From Micromonospora sp. ATCC 39149 (GTDB lineage: Bacteria > Actinomycetota > Actinomycetes > Mycobacteriales > Micromonosporaceae), in contig NZ_GG657738.1 in the NCBI RefSeq assembly GCF_000158815.1, positions 6,699,157-6,753,309 of the forward strand: a DNA stretch of 54,153 nt, in the 5' to 3' direction. Shown here piece after piece: positions 25,204 through 33,638 of this stretch. Position 1 is the first letter of the stretch. Every line of letters begins with the position of its first letter. The translations under genes were made by a program, and so were the position numbers. The notes beneath the pieces were generated by a model, which saw only the letters and a program-made list of their open reading frames with translations, had not been told where the DNA came from and made no database searches.

Positions 25204-25889
25204 CCAGGACAGGCACGGCCCTTGGCGCAGCGTGGCCGTCGATGCTTGCCGTCGCGCACGCGAGCGGCTGGTCCGCAGCACTGACCGCGCTGCACGCCGC
25301 CGTCGGTCCGGGGGTCGTGGTCCTCGGTCCGGCTGGTCACGCACTGGTGCCGGACGAGGCGGCCGCGACCGCGGACCGGCTGCGCCAGGGCGAATGGGAA
25401 TGGGCCCCGGCCGACACCGTCGAGCACCTGAACACCGGCGTGCCCGGTCTGACCGGGTTGCGGGCCCGCCGGCCGGTGAACGCCGTCCGGGTGCCGGAAG
25501 CGCGGTCGTGGACCACCGCGCTGGCCGGGCTGCGCCTCGGCCTGTCCTACCGGCTGCTCGAGGACGCGTTGCGCTACCTCGACCAGCGGCACACCGGCGA
25601 CGTGGTGCTGCTGCAGCACAGCGTGGTGAAGAGCGCGGTCGCCGACGTCGTCATGGAGCAGTTGCAGGTGCGCTGCGCGCTCGAAGGCGCCGGGCCTGAC
25701 GGCCTCGACGCCCCGGCCGTCGCCGACCTGCACGCGCAGATCACCGCCGTCGACCGGGCCGGGGTCCGGCTGCTGGGCGCACACGGCTACGTCGAGGGTG
25801 GTCCGGGCAGCGCGATGCACGTGTCCGAGCTGCTCGCCGACGCCTACCGCGCCGGGACCGGGTCGACACCAGGGGGGTTCGGCGAATGA
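25200..25889 (+). CDS. acyl-CoA dehydrogenase C-terminal-domain-like subunit
   Basis: A 229-residue protein. LAGLRLGLSYRLLEDALRYL, LLQHSVVKSAVADVVMEQLQ and RAGVRLLGAHGYVEGGPG match the C-terminal helical bundle of acyl-CoA dehydrogenases, while the N-terminal and middle FAD domains are short or absent and no catalytic Glu is visible. It directly overlaps a complete acyl-CoA dehydrogenase gene (ATGA), so a hetero-oligomer is likely, as known for some actinobacterial alpha2beta2 enzymes. Confidence 0.65.
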   Translation: MTRTGTALGAAWPSMLAVAHASGWSAALTALHAAVGPGVVVLGPAGHALVPDEAAATADRLRQGEWEWAPADTVEHLNTGVPGLTGLRARRPVNAVRVPEARSWTTALAGLRLGLSYRLLEDALRYLDQRHTGDVVLLQHSVVKSAVADVVMEQLQVRCALEGAGPDGLDAPAVADLHAQITAVDRAGVRLLGAHGYVEGGPGSAMHVSELLADAYRAGTGSTPGGFGE

Positions 25890-27076
25890 CAGAGCTCGAT
25901 CCGCGGCTTCGCCGGTTGCAGGCCCAGGCCCGGGAATGGGCCGCGGAGATGCGTCCGTACGCCCTCGAGGTGGACCGGGACCCGGACGCGGTCACCCGGG
26001 TGGCGCATCTGCCGGCGCTGGCCCGGGTGGCCGCCCTGCAGATCCCGCCGGAGTTCAACCCGGAACCGCTGGTGCTCGGCGACCAGACCTACTACCTCAT
26101 GAGCGCGTCCGAGCGGGTGGTCTTCTTCGAGGAAGGGGCCTGCGCAGACCTGGGCATGATGCTCGGGTCGCCGGGCGGTCCCATGAGCGGCATCGTGGTG
26201 GACGCGCTGGGCAGCCAGGAGCAGAAGGAGTGGTTCTACGGTCGGCTGCTGCTCCGTCCGACCTGGACGTTCTTCGCCCTCTCCGAGCCCGAGCACGGCT
26301 CGGACGCCGCGAACATGGCGACCAGGCTGACGGCGTCCCGCGACCCGGACGGCCCGGCTCGGCTCAACGGCGTCAAGCGCTACGTGGGCAACGCGGGCCG
26401 GGCCGAGTTCGGCGTCGTCTTCGCCCGGACCGGGCCCGGTCCGCTGGGGTTCGCGGCCACGCTGGTCGACGCGACCGCCCCTGGGTTCGCCACCACCCCG
26501 GTGCGGACCATCGGCGTACGCGGCGCCGGGCTCGGCGAGATCACCCTCGACGACGTCGAGCTGGCGCCTGACCGGGTGCTCGGCGCCCACCTGCGGCCCA
26601 GCCGGCGCGGGATGGCCGCCTGGCTGCGCACGTTCAATCTGCTGCGCCCCGCGGTGGCGGTCATGGGGGTCGGCGTCGCCCGCGCCGCCTACGAGTACGT
26701 GCTGGCCGAGCGCAGCTCGTTGCGGGTCACCGAACGGCTGCGCCTGGAGCGGATGGAGCGGGCCATCGCCACCACCCGGCGGATGCTGCGCGGCGCGGCC
26801 GCCGCGGTCGACCACGACCCGTCCGCCGGGCACCTCGCGTCGGCGGCGAAGGCCACCTCGGCGCGGCTGGCCGAACGCGTGACGCTGGCGGCCCTCGACT
26901 TCTTCGGCCCCGGGGCCCGGCTGGAACACCCGCTGCTGGACAAGCTGGTCCGCGACGCCGGTTCGGTGGAATACATGGAGGGCACCAGCAATATCCAGCG
27001 GCTGGGCGTTTTCGGCGGCCTGCTGCGCGGCGCCTTCCCGCCACTGCAAGCCGCCCGGCTGCCGACCGAGAGCTGA
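25886..27076 (+). CDS. acyl-CoA (acyl-ACP) dehydrogenase
   Basis: A 396-residue protein with family hallmarks: FFALSEPEHGSDAANMATR (FAD contact), GAGLGEITLDDVELAPDRVL, and SVEYMEGTSNIQRLG with the catalytic Glu of the EGT motif. It should desaturate a carrier- or CoA-bound acyl chain, using FAD. Next to BtrJ/K-like genes, the inferred substrate is an aminoacyl-ACP. Coupled to the smaller subunit-like gene upstream. Confidence 0.88.
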   Translation: MTELDPRLRRLQAQAREWAAEMRPYALEVDRDPDAVTRVAHLPALARVAALQIPPEFNPEPLVLGDQTYYLMSASERVVFFEEGACADLGMMLGSPGGPMSGIVVDALGSQEQKEWFYGRLLLRPTWTFFALSEPEHGSDAANMATRLTASRDPDGPARLNGVKRYVGNAGRAEFGVVFARTGPGPLGFAATLVDATAPGFATTPVRTIGVRGAGLGEITLDDVELAPDRVLGAHLRPSRRGMAAWLRTFNLLRPAVAVMGVGVARAAYEYVLAERSSLRVTERLRLERMERAIATTRRMLRGAAAAVDHDPSAGHLASAAKATSARLAERVTLAALDFFGPGARLEHPLLDKLVRDAGSVEYMEGTSNIQRLGVFGGLLRGAFPPLQAARLPTES

Positions 27077-27114
27077 GCCGACCCGATGCCGACTGCGGAG
27101 GACAGGTGGGGACA

Positions 27115-27399
27115 ATGACCGACGACATCGGCGAGCTGATGTCGGTCGTCGCGCACACGATGGGCGACGTGCTGCTGCGTGCACCGCTGGCGCCGACCGA
27201 GGACTTCTTCGACTGCGGCGGCGACTCGATGCGGGCCGTCGAGGTGCTCTCCCGGCTGATCGAGCGGTACGAGCCGGTGGGCGAGGAGGCTGTCGAGCGG
27301 CTCCGCTCCGAGCTCCTCACGGTGATCTTCGACGACGCCAGCCCCGCCGCGCTGGCCTCCGTCATCGTCGACCACAGCGGCATCGAGGTGGAGACGTGA
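27115..27399 (+). CDS. peptidyl/acyl carrier protein
   Basis: About 94 residues, MTDDIGELMSVVAHTMG, with the carrier motif EDFFDCGGDSMRAVEVL (Ser38), closer to NRPS PCPs (GGDS) than to the first ACP (LDST). Two starts are possible: ATG at 27115, or GTG at 27106, with GGAGG (27097-27101) thirteen or four bases upstream respectively. The stop overlaps the next start (GTGA), so it is likely the substrate carrier of the transglutaminase-like enzyme. Confidence 0.85.
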   Translation: MTDDIGELMSVVAHTMGDVLLRAPLAPTEDFFDCGGDSMRAVEVLSRLIERYEPVGEEAVERLRSELLTVIFDDASPAALASVIVDHSGIEVET

Positions 27400-28361
27400 C
27401 GACGACCCCGCGGAACGATGTCGCAGCCGGGACCGAACCCGCTACGCTCGACGAGCTCGCCTACTACGCCGGGCAGAGCGCGGTCACCGACCCGGGACCG
27501 CAGGCCGCCCGCCTGGTCGACCTGCCGACCGACCCGCTGGCCATGCGCGCCGTGGTACGCGGGCTGTTCACCCACTTCCGGTCCACCGACCTGGCCGCCC
27601 TCGGCATCCCGGCCGGCCGACTGGCGGAGGTCGACCTGCGCTACTCCGAGGCGATGCTGCGGCGCATCATCGAGCTCGACGACCGGCCGATCGTCGAAGA
27701 GCGCCCACCCAACCGGCGGATGGTAGGCAGCTGCCGCGACTACGCCGTGCTCTACCTGACCCTGCTGCGCCACGCCGGCGTGCCGGCCAGGGCCCGGGCC
27801 GGGTTCGCCTCATACATCATCCCGGGCTGCACCATCGACCACGAGCTGGTCGAGGTGTGGGACGACGGGCAGCGACGCTGGCGCCGGGTCGACGTCGAGC
27901 TACCCGACGTGCACGTCGACGAGACCGACGGCGTGAGTTTCAGCTCGTCGGACGTCCCGCCCAACCGCTTCATCGTCGCCGGCGACGCCTGGCTGCGCTG
28001 CCGAAACGGGCTGGCCGACCCGATGTCGTTCGTCGTCGACCCCGACTTCGAGGACGGGCTGACGAAGGGCTGGCCGTTCCTGCGCCACAACCTGGTCGAC
28101 GACCTGGCCGGGCTGAACAAGGTGGAGATGTTGCGCTGGGATTACTGGGGCATGACCCGCCACGGCGAGATCAGCGCCGAGGACGGCGCGCTGCTCGACC
28201 GGGTGGCCGCGGTGACCACCCCGGAGGTCCCCTTCGACGAGGCCAGACGGCTGTACGCGGGAGAGCCCGAGCTGCTCGCCGTGCCCCAGCGGGTGCTCAG
28301 CTACAGCCCGTCCGCGCCGACCCCGGTCGAGGTGGAGCTGGTCAGCGGACTGGGCGGCTAG
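27396..28361 (+). CDS. transglutaminase-like amide synthase 1 (AdmF-type candidate)
   Basis: A 321-residue protein with a papain-like transglutaminase triad: Cys113 in MVGSCRDYAVLYLTLL, His148 in TIDHELVEVW and Asp165 in RRVDVELPD. In andrimid biosynthesis the homologue AdmF joins two carrier-bound acyl units by an amide. Tight coupling to a PCP here supports the same chemistry. The remainder (~180-321) is an extension with RHNLVDDLAGLNKVEMLRWD. A paralogue lies at 35378. Confidence 0.83.
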   Translation: MTTTPRNDVAAGTEPATLDELAYYAGQSAVTDPGPQAARLVDLPTDPLAMRAVVRGLFTHFRSTDLAALGIPAGRLAEVDLRYSEAMLRRIIELDDRPIVEERPPNRRMVGSCRDYAVLYLTLLRHAGVPARARAGFASYIIPGCTIDHELVEVWDDGQRRWRRVDVELPDVHVDETDGVSFSSSDVPPNRFIVAGDAWLRCRNGLADPMSFVVDPDFEDGLTKGWPFLRHNLVDDLAGLNKVEMLRWDYWGMTRHGEISAEDGALLDRVAAVTTPEVPFDEARRLYAGEPELLAVPQRVLSYSPSAPTPVEVELVSGLGG

Positions 28362-28369
28362 TAGTACTT

Positions 28370-28510
28370 TGTCGTGATCGGGTTGGTATCGGGGTTCTCG
28401 TCTCGTGGGGAAGCGGGTCCTGCAGGCGGGGCAGGCGCCGACCAGCCGGGTCAGGAGGGCTTGTAGTTCACGGAGTACGGCGTAGAGGGTCAGGCCGGAC
28501 TAGTCAGCTC
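28370..28510 (-). pseudogene. possible transposase C-terminal scrap
   Basis: Minus-strand frame reads GLTLYAVLRELQALLTRLVG then ACPACRTRF, which resembles C-termini of some streptomycete DDE transposases. Too short to name a family. Confidence 0.25.
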
Positions 28511-28594
28511 ACCAGGCTGACCAGCACCTATGCACCGAGCGTTCTGGCAACCATCTATCGGGTGCGCGCGGACGGCACGCCGACGACGTCCTTT

Positions 28595-28692
28595 CGGCCC
28601 ACACCCCCCGGCGCAACGCGGTGGCGACCCGGTCGGCGGCCGCGCGCAGCTGCGAGTAGGGCCAGGTGCGCCGCCGACGGTCACCGACCGTC
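28595..28692 (-). pseudogene. adenylate-forming enzyme, N-terminal fragment
   Basis: Minus-strand frame reads GDRRRRTWPYSQLRAAADRV, then ATALRRGV, matching the TYxEL...ANRLAxxLRxxGV element of AMP-dependent synthetases and NRPS adenylation domains, and then loses homology. It abuts the stop of the UvrA-like gene. Suggests an adenylation gene was once here and was deleted. Confidence 0.45.
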
Positions 28693-28698
28693 CGGACG

Positions 28699-31395
28699 TC
28701 ACGATGCCTCCGGGTTGGGTCGTCGGGCCGCGGTCAGCGCCAGCTGACGGGCCAGGTAGGGCGCGATCGCGCTGTCCGGGTGGGTGGCGAGCAGCTCCGG
28801 CGGGCCGGCCGCGACCAGCCGGCCCCCGTCCTCGCCGCCGCCGGGTCCGAGATCGACGATCCAGTCGCTCGCGGCGGCGAACTCCACGCTGTGCTCGATG
28901 ACGACCACCGTGTTGCCGCGGTCGACCAGGTCGTGCAGGACGTCGAGCAGCACCTGGACGTCGGAGAAGTGCAGGCCGGTGGTGGGCTCGTCGATCAGGT
29001 ACAGGGTCCCGCCCTCGTCGCGCCGCAGTAGCTCGCGAGAGAGCTTCAGCCGCTGTGCCTCCCCGCCGCTGAGCGTTCCGGTGTCCTGCCCGAGCCGCAG
29101 ATAGCCGAGCCCCACCTGGGACAGCGTGCGGAGCGGATAGGCGATCGCAGGGACGTCGGCGTAGAGCTCGATCGCCTCTCCGACCTCCAGAGCGAGCGTC
29201 TCGGCGATCGTGCGTCCACGATGGGTGATCTCCAAGACGCGCGCCGAGTACCGTAGGCCGTCGCAGGACGGGCAGCGCACCGAGACGTCGGCGAGGAACA
29301 GCATCTCGACCCGGACGACGCCCTTGCCCGCGCAGCGGTCGCAGCGCCCGCCCGCCTCGGTATTGAAGCTGAACATCGCAGTGGAGTACCGGCGCCGCAC
29401 GGCCTCGTCGGTGCGGGCGAACAGCTTGCGGATCTCGTCGAACACCCCGAGGTAGGTCGCGGGCGTCGACCGGGACGAGCCGCCGATCGAGTCCTGCGTC
29501 ACGGTCGTCACCCGGCGGACGTGCTCCGCGCCGCGGAGCCGGTCGAACGGGCCGACGGGGGTGCGCCGCCATCGCACCGCGGTGTCGACGGCCGGCTGCA
29601 GCGTCCGGGTGATCAGGGAGCTCTTGCCGCTCCCGCTCACGCCGGTGACGCAGGTCAGCACCCCGATCGGGATGGTGAGATCGACTCCGCGGAGATTGTT
29701 CAGCCGGGCGCCGGTCAGTTCCAGCCTGCGGTCGTCCGGGCGGCGGCGCTCCGGCCGGGGGGAGACCACCGTCCGCTCGTTCCGAAGGTACGCGCTGGTA
29801 GCCGACGTGCGGTGGGCGATGACCTCGGCGGTCGGACCGGCCGCGACGACCAGTCCGCCGCGCGTCCCGGCGCCGGGCCCCATGTCGACCAGGTAGTCGG
29901 CCGCCTCCATCGTCTCCCTGTCGTGCTCGACCACGAGCACCGTGTTGCCCGCCTCGGCCAGCCGGCGCAGCATCCCGATCAGCCGCCCGTTGTCCCGCGC
30001 GTGCAGGCCGATCGACGGCTCGTCCAGCACATAGACGACACCGACCAGGCCCGATCCGAGTTGCCGGGCCAGCCGGAGCCGCTGGCCCTCGCCGGCCGAG
30101 AGCGTGGGCGCGGAGCGGTCGAGCGAGAGGTAGTGCAGGCCCACCTCGAGGAGGAACTCGACCCGGGCGTCAACCTGGTCGAGCAGTTCGGCGGAGAGCT
30201 CGGCCAGGAACTTGCCGGCCAGTTCGGCACGGACCTCGCCGACCCAGTCCCGCAGCCGGGAGATCGCCAGCCCGTTGACCTCCGCGATGTTGCGGCCGGC
30301 CAGGCGCACCGCGAGCGCCTCCGCGGCGTGCCGGGTGCCGCCGCAGGAGCCGCACTGCCGCTGGACCATGAAGCCCTGGTAGAACGACTTGCGCTCGGGC
30401 GAGTCGGCGTCCTTGAACAGCCGCTCGATGTGCTCGGTCAGATCGCCCAAAATACGGTCACCGACCTCGGTGGGCAGGTCCTCCCAGGGGGTGTCCAGGC
30501 TCGCCCCCGCCTCGGCCAGCAGGTCCGGCAGTTCCCGCTGCGGCCACCAGGTCTTCTTGCCGCGGCGGCGGTCGCCGTAGAAGGTGAGCGCACCGGAGCG
30601 GACCGACTCGCGGGCGTCACCGACCAGTAGCGCGGCGTCGACGCGGTAGGTGTAGCCCAGCCCCTGGCAGTGGTCGCACATCCCGGCCGGTGAATTCGGT
30701 GTGAACCAGTCCGACGACGTCGCGTGAACCTCGGTGCCGCAGTACGGGCAGACCCAGCCGGCCGCGAGGTGCCGCACCGGCGTCCGGTCACGCAGCACGG
30801 TCAGCCGCCGCTCGGCCCGCAACTCCCGTTCGACGAGGAGCCCGGCGTCGGCCAGCGTGTCGGCGTCCGGGGCGGCCTCCAGACGCAGCACCTCCGTCTC
30901 GCCGCCGTCCGGCTCGGTTGCCACTAGCCGCACCGGCCCCTCGGTCGCCGCCTCGGCCAGCGCGGCGAGGTGCGCGGCGGTGTCCAGCGGCGTGACCTCG
31001 GTGCCGCACTTGCGGCAGTCGTGCCGTCCGGTACGGGCGAAGAGCAGGCGCAGGCGGTCGGAGATCTCGGTGATCGTGCCGACGTTCGACCGCGGGTTGC
31101 GGCTGATCGTCCGCTGCTCGATCGCCACGGTCGGGCTTAGGCCGCTGACCCAGTCGACCGTGGGTTTACTGACCTTCGGCAGCCTGCGCCGCACGTGCGC
31201 GGAGAGGCTGTCGAGGTACTGCCGGTAACCCTCGGCGTAGATCGTGTCGAACGCCAGCGACGACTTGCCGCTGCCGGAGACTCCGGTGACGACGGTCAGG
31301 CCGCCTCGGGGCAGGGACAACTCCCCGATCCGCAGGTTGTGCTGGCGGACACCGCGGAGCACGATACGCTCGGGGTTCCGCACGTGTTCACTCAT
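28699..31395 (-). CDS. UvrA-like ABC ATPase, probable self-resistance protein
   Basis: An 898-residue protein. ATG at 31395 with AAAGGA upstream. Two UvrA-type ABC modules: Walker A GVSGSGKSSLAF and GVSGSGKSSLIT; signatures LSAGEGQRLRLARQLG and LSGGEAQRLKLSREL; Walker B VYVLDEPSIGLH and LYLIDEPTTGLH. Zinc-ribbon pairs include CRKCG, CPYCG/CDHCQG, CGSCGG, CDRCAG/CPSCDG. Housekeeping UvrA is longer and lies elsewhere. Extra UvrA-like proteins (DrrC-type) in biosynthetic clusters protect producers of DNA-binding or DNA-damaging metabolites. So the product probably acts on DNA. Confidence 0.92.
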   Translation of the reverse strand: MSEHVRNPERIVLRGVRQHNLRIGELSLPRGGLTVVTGVSGSGKSSLAFDTIYAEGYRQYLDSLSAHVRRRLPKVSKPTVDWVSGLSPTVAIEQRTISRNPRSNVGTITEISDRLRLLFARTGRHDCRKCGTEVTPLDTAAHLAALAEAATEGPVRLVATEPDGGETEVLRLEAAPDADTLADAGLLVERELRAERRLTVLRDRTPVRHLAAGWVCPYCGTEVHATSSDWFTPNSPAGMCDHCQGLGYTYRVDAALLVGDARESVRSGALTFYGDRRRGKKTWWPQRELPDLLAEAGASLDTPWEDLPTEVGDRILGDLTEHIERLFKDADSPERKSFYQGFMVQRQCGSCGGTRHAAEALAVRLAGRNIAEVNGLAISRLRDWVGEVRAELAGKFLAELSAELLDQVDARVEFLLEVGLHYLSLDRSAPTLSAGEGQRLRLARQLGSGLVGVVYVLDEPSIGLHARDNGRLIGMLRRLAEAGNTVLVVEHDRETMEAADYLVDMGPGAGTRGGLVVAAGPTAEVIAHRTSATSAYLRNERTVVSPRPERRRPDDRRLELTGARLNNLRGVDLTIPIGVLTCVTGVSGSGKSSLITRTLQPAVDTAVRWRRTPVGPFDRLRGAEHVRRVTTVTQDSIGGSSRSTPATYLGVFDEIRKLFARTDEAVRRRYSTAMFSFNTEAGGRCDRCAGKGVVRVEMLFLADVSVRCPSCDGLRYSARVLEITHRGRTIAETLALEVGEAIELYADVPAIAYPLRTLSQVGLGYLRLGQDTGTLSGGEAQRLKLSRELLRRDEGGTLYLIDEPTTGLHFSDVQVLLDVLHDLVDRGNTVVVIEHSVEFAAASDWIVDLGPGGGEDGGRLVAAGPPELLATHPDSAIAPYLARQLALTAARRPNPEAS

Positions 31396-33410
31396 CGCCT
31401 GTCCTTTCCGGTGGTGCGCAGGGCGTTCTCGTCCACCCAGCCGTCGAGGGTCGGGGGCGGGGCGGTGGGTCGCCCCGCCGCTACCGGGCGGTGGGGCACG
31501 GGAACGGCGCGGAGGGGTGCCGCGCCCGTGCCGGGTCCGGCCGGGTCGGTGGGCGCTATCCAGGCCACCGCGCGATCGATAGGCACCGTTGGACCGGTCA
31601 GGTGGAACTCGCCATGTTGTCGGGACCCTCTCGCCCGCCATCTTCTTCGTTCGGCAGGCCTGTCCCGGTCGCAACGCACTTGGTCGGTGCGACAGTGGCT
31701 TCCGTTATGGACATCGCCGCACGCGGATGTCACAACGGACAATCCACAAGGAAGCCGCGAGCGCTCATGGGAGCAACCCTAAACGAGGCCGTTCGGGTTG
31801 GCGAGGGCCTTTTTTAATTGCACTCTGACCTGCCGCAATAGTGCCCGGATCGAGCCCACCGGACGACCTCGCGCCAACCCCATACGCCTGATACAATTGC
31901 CGGGCATTGCTCCGGACGTCATGCGCCCGGCAATCGCAAAATTCTGCAAGCTCCGCGGTCCTGTGCAATCGCTCGTCTCCACACCGGATCGGTAGCGGCC
32001 TCCCTCCACTGTGGAGACGGTGTCCCGGAATACATCCGGGGTGGCTACGGTCCGATCGCGACGGCCGTCCCGCTGAGCCGGAGAGAGCCATGAGCCAGAG
32101 AGCCTTGACGACGACGCACGACGCACGACACACGCCTGCCCGCACCTCGCTGGGGAGGGTGCCATCGGTGGCCGCGAGCCATCCGCCGTTCGGATCCGCG
32201 GCCCGGCGGGCGGCCGGCGGCGCATCGACATCGACGAGGTGCACCGGTGGCGCCGGCAGCGCGGTGGCGAACCGGTCGGCCCTACCGGCGTCGCGCTGCC
32301 GCGCTTGGCCATCCGCTGCTGCCGCCGGTCGCGCGGGCCCAACACCTGATCCAGCAGACCCGGCTGCTCGGGAAGGCCGGCCGGGTGTTCGGCCCGGTGG
32401 TGCGCGCGCTGCGCGAGGAGCACGACGTGCCGGTGCTGACCGCGTGTACTGAGCTTCTTACGAGCACCGAGGCGACCGTGGCACCGGACCGGACGATCTC
32501 GAGCCTCGCGGCGCTCGCGGGCGCCTACGCGAGAGAGCGCGAACCGGATGAGCTGTTCCAGCGCACCGATGCGGGACGGGCACCCGGCAGGGAACGGCTG
32601 AACGGTCAGAACGCGCAGACCCGAGATCGCGCATCGCGTCCAGCTCGGCGATCCACTGTTCGACGCCCTTTCCGGGTGCCTGGATCGCCTTCCCCACATT
32701 CGGCTCCGGGAGGGACGCGTGTTGTTCCCCATCGTCCGGCAACCTGGAGACCGGCAATTCAGCCAGCACCTGGTCACCGATCTCCATCGAGTACGGGCGA
32801 TCGTCGTCCATCGGCGACGAGTCCTACCGTAATCCGGATTCGGCGAGCAGGCCCAAGCCGTGTCGAGTGGCCTCCCAGTTTCGGCGCCCGCGACCCCGTC
32901 GGGGTCACTCAGCATTGCGCGGACATCTCCAGGCCGCACTCGATCTCCGGGCGTTGTGCGGTCTCCGACAGGTGGACCGAATGGCTGTGGGTGAAGCCGT
33001 GCGGCGCCAGCTCGCGTCGGTGCCCGGCCCCCGTCCGCGTGACGTCCGGCCAGCGCAGTGCGCTCACACCCGTACGAACACCGGCGTCGGCGGCTGGTGG
33101 CGGTCCACCAGGTCGAGGCTCCGGGGCACGCCGACCCGCAGGCCGAACGCCTGGTGCGGCATCGTCGTCAGGTGTCCGAGGTATTTCTCACCACGGGCGA
33201 GTACCGGCGATTCGGCATCGAGTCGACGGTCAGCAGGACAACGGCCGCGCCTTGCGCCAATCACCCGCCGCTCTCCGCCGCGGAAGGTCGACGGCGGGCG
33301 CCGAGCCGGATTCATGGTACCTCCGAGGATCGGTTGATTCGGCCGCCGGACGCGCCGGCGCCGGAACCCATCAATTTCACAATTGCTCCGGAAAGCGGGG
33401 AGGTTTCGCA
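31396..33410. other. 2-kb degraded region without an intact gene
   Basis: Open frames on both strands are short, arginine/proline-rich or switch frame. It contains the upstream region of the UvrA-like gene, a racemase-like scrap (32300-32565), and minus-strand pieces such as LGHLTTMPHQAFGLRVGVPR (near 33120-33200) that read like coding sequence but do not extend. GC content drops near 31790-31960. I interpret it as decayed genes inside the cluster. Confidence 0.55.
32300..32565 (+). pseudogene. Asp/Glu racemase-like C-terminal fragment
   Basis: Frame reads TRLLGKAGRVFGPVVRAL, VPVLTACTELLTS and APDRTISSLAALAGAYARE, resembling the second half of aspartate/glutamate racemases with the (G/A)CTEL motif. 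The first half is missing or out of frame. Low certainty. Confidence 0.3.
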
Positions 33411-33638
33411 ATGGACAACCGTAATGAGGCCGAGGCGCGACGCGTCGTGGCGAATGTCGGGGAGCAGTATCCAATCCGGCCGGTCGGACGGGAACTGCCG
33501 GACGGCCGGCGGGATGCCGGAGTGCGGGGCACCGGGGAAGAATGTCTCGCCCACATCGACGCGGTGTGGACGGACATGCGTCCGTTGAGCCTGCGGCGCC
33601 TCATGGCGGCAGGCGCCACCGGGGACGGTCCGGCGTGA
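33411..33638 (+). CDS. small protein coupled to the aldehyde dehydrogenase, unknown
   Basis: A 75-residue protein, MDNRNEAEARRVVANVGEQY, ending LSLRRLMAAGATGDGPA. GGGGAGG lies eight bases before the ATG, and its TGA overlaps the GTG start of the dehydrogenase (GTGA), so translation is coupled. No Cys pair, no hydrophobic segment, single Cys and single Trp. It could be a small subunit or regulatory partner, or a peptide substrate; I recognise no family. Confidence 0.7.
   Translation: MDNRNEAEARRVVANVGEQYPIRPVGRELPDGRRDAGVRGTGEECLAHIDAVWTDMRPLSLRRLMAAGATGDGPA

Noticed and set aside
31785..31815. AGGCC...GGCCT followed by TTTTT, a rho-independent terminator shape on the plus strand
   Set aside because: No plus-strand gene ends nearby and the stem is only 5 bp with a long loop.
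31779..32939. A long minus-strand frame in the degraded region, possibly a P450 piece (VRAMLSDPDGVAGAE)
   Set aside because: The rest of the frame has no haem-binding or I-helix motif and codon pattern shifts frame repeatedly.
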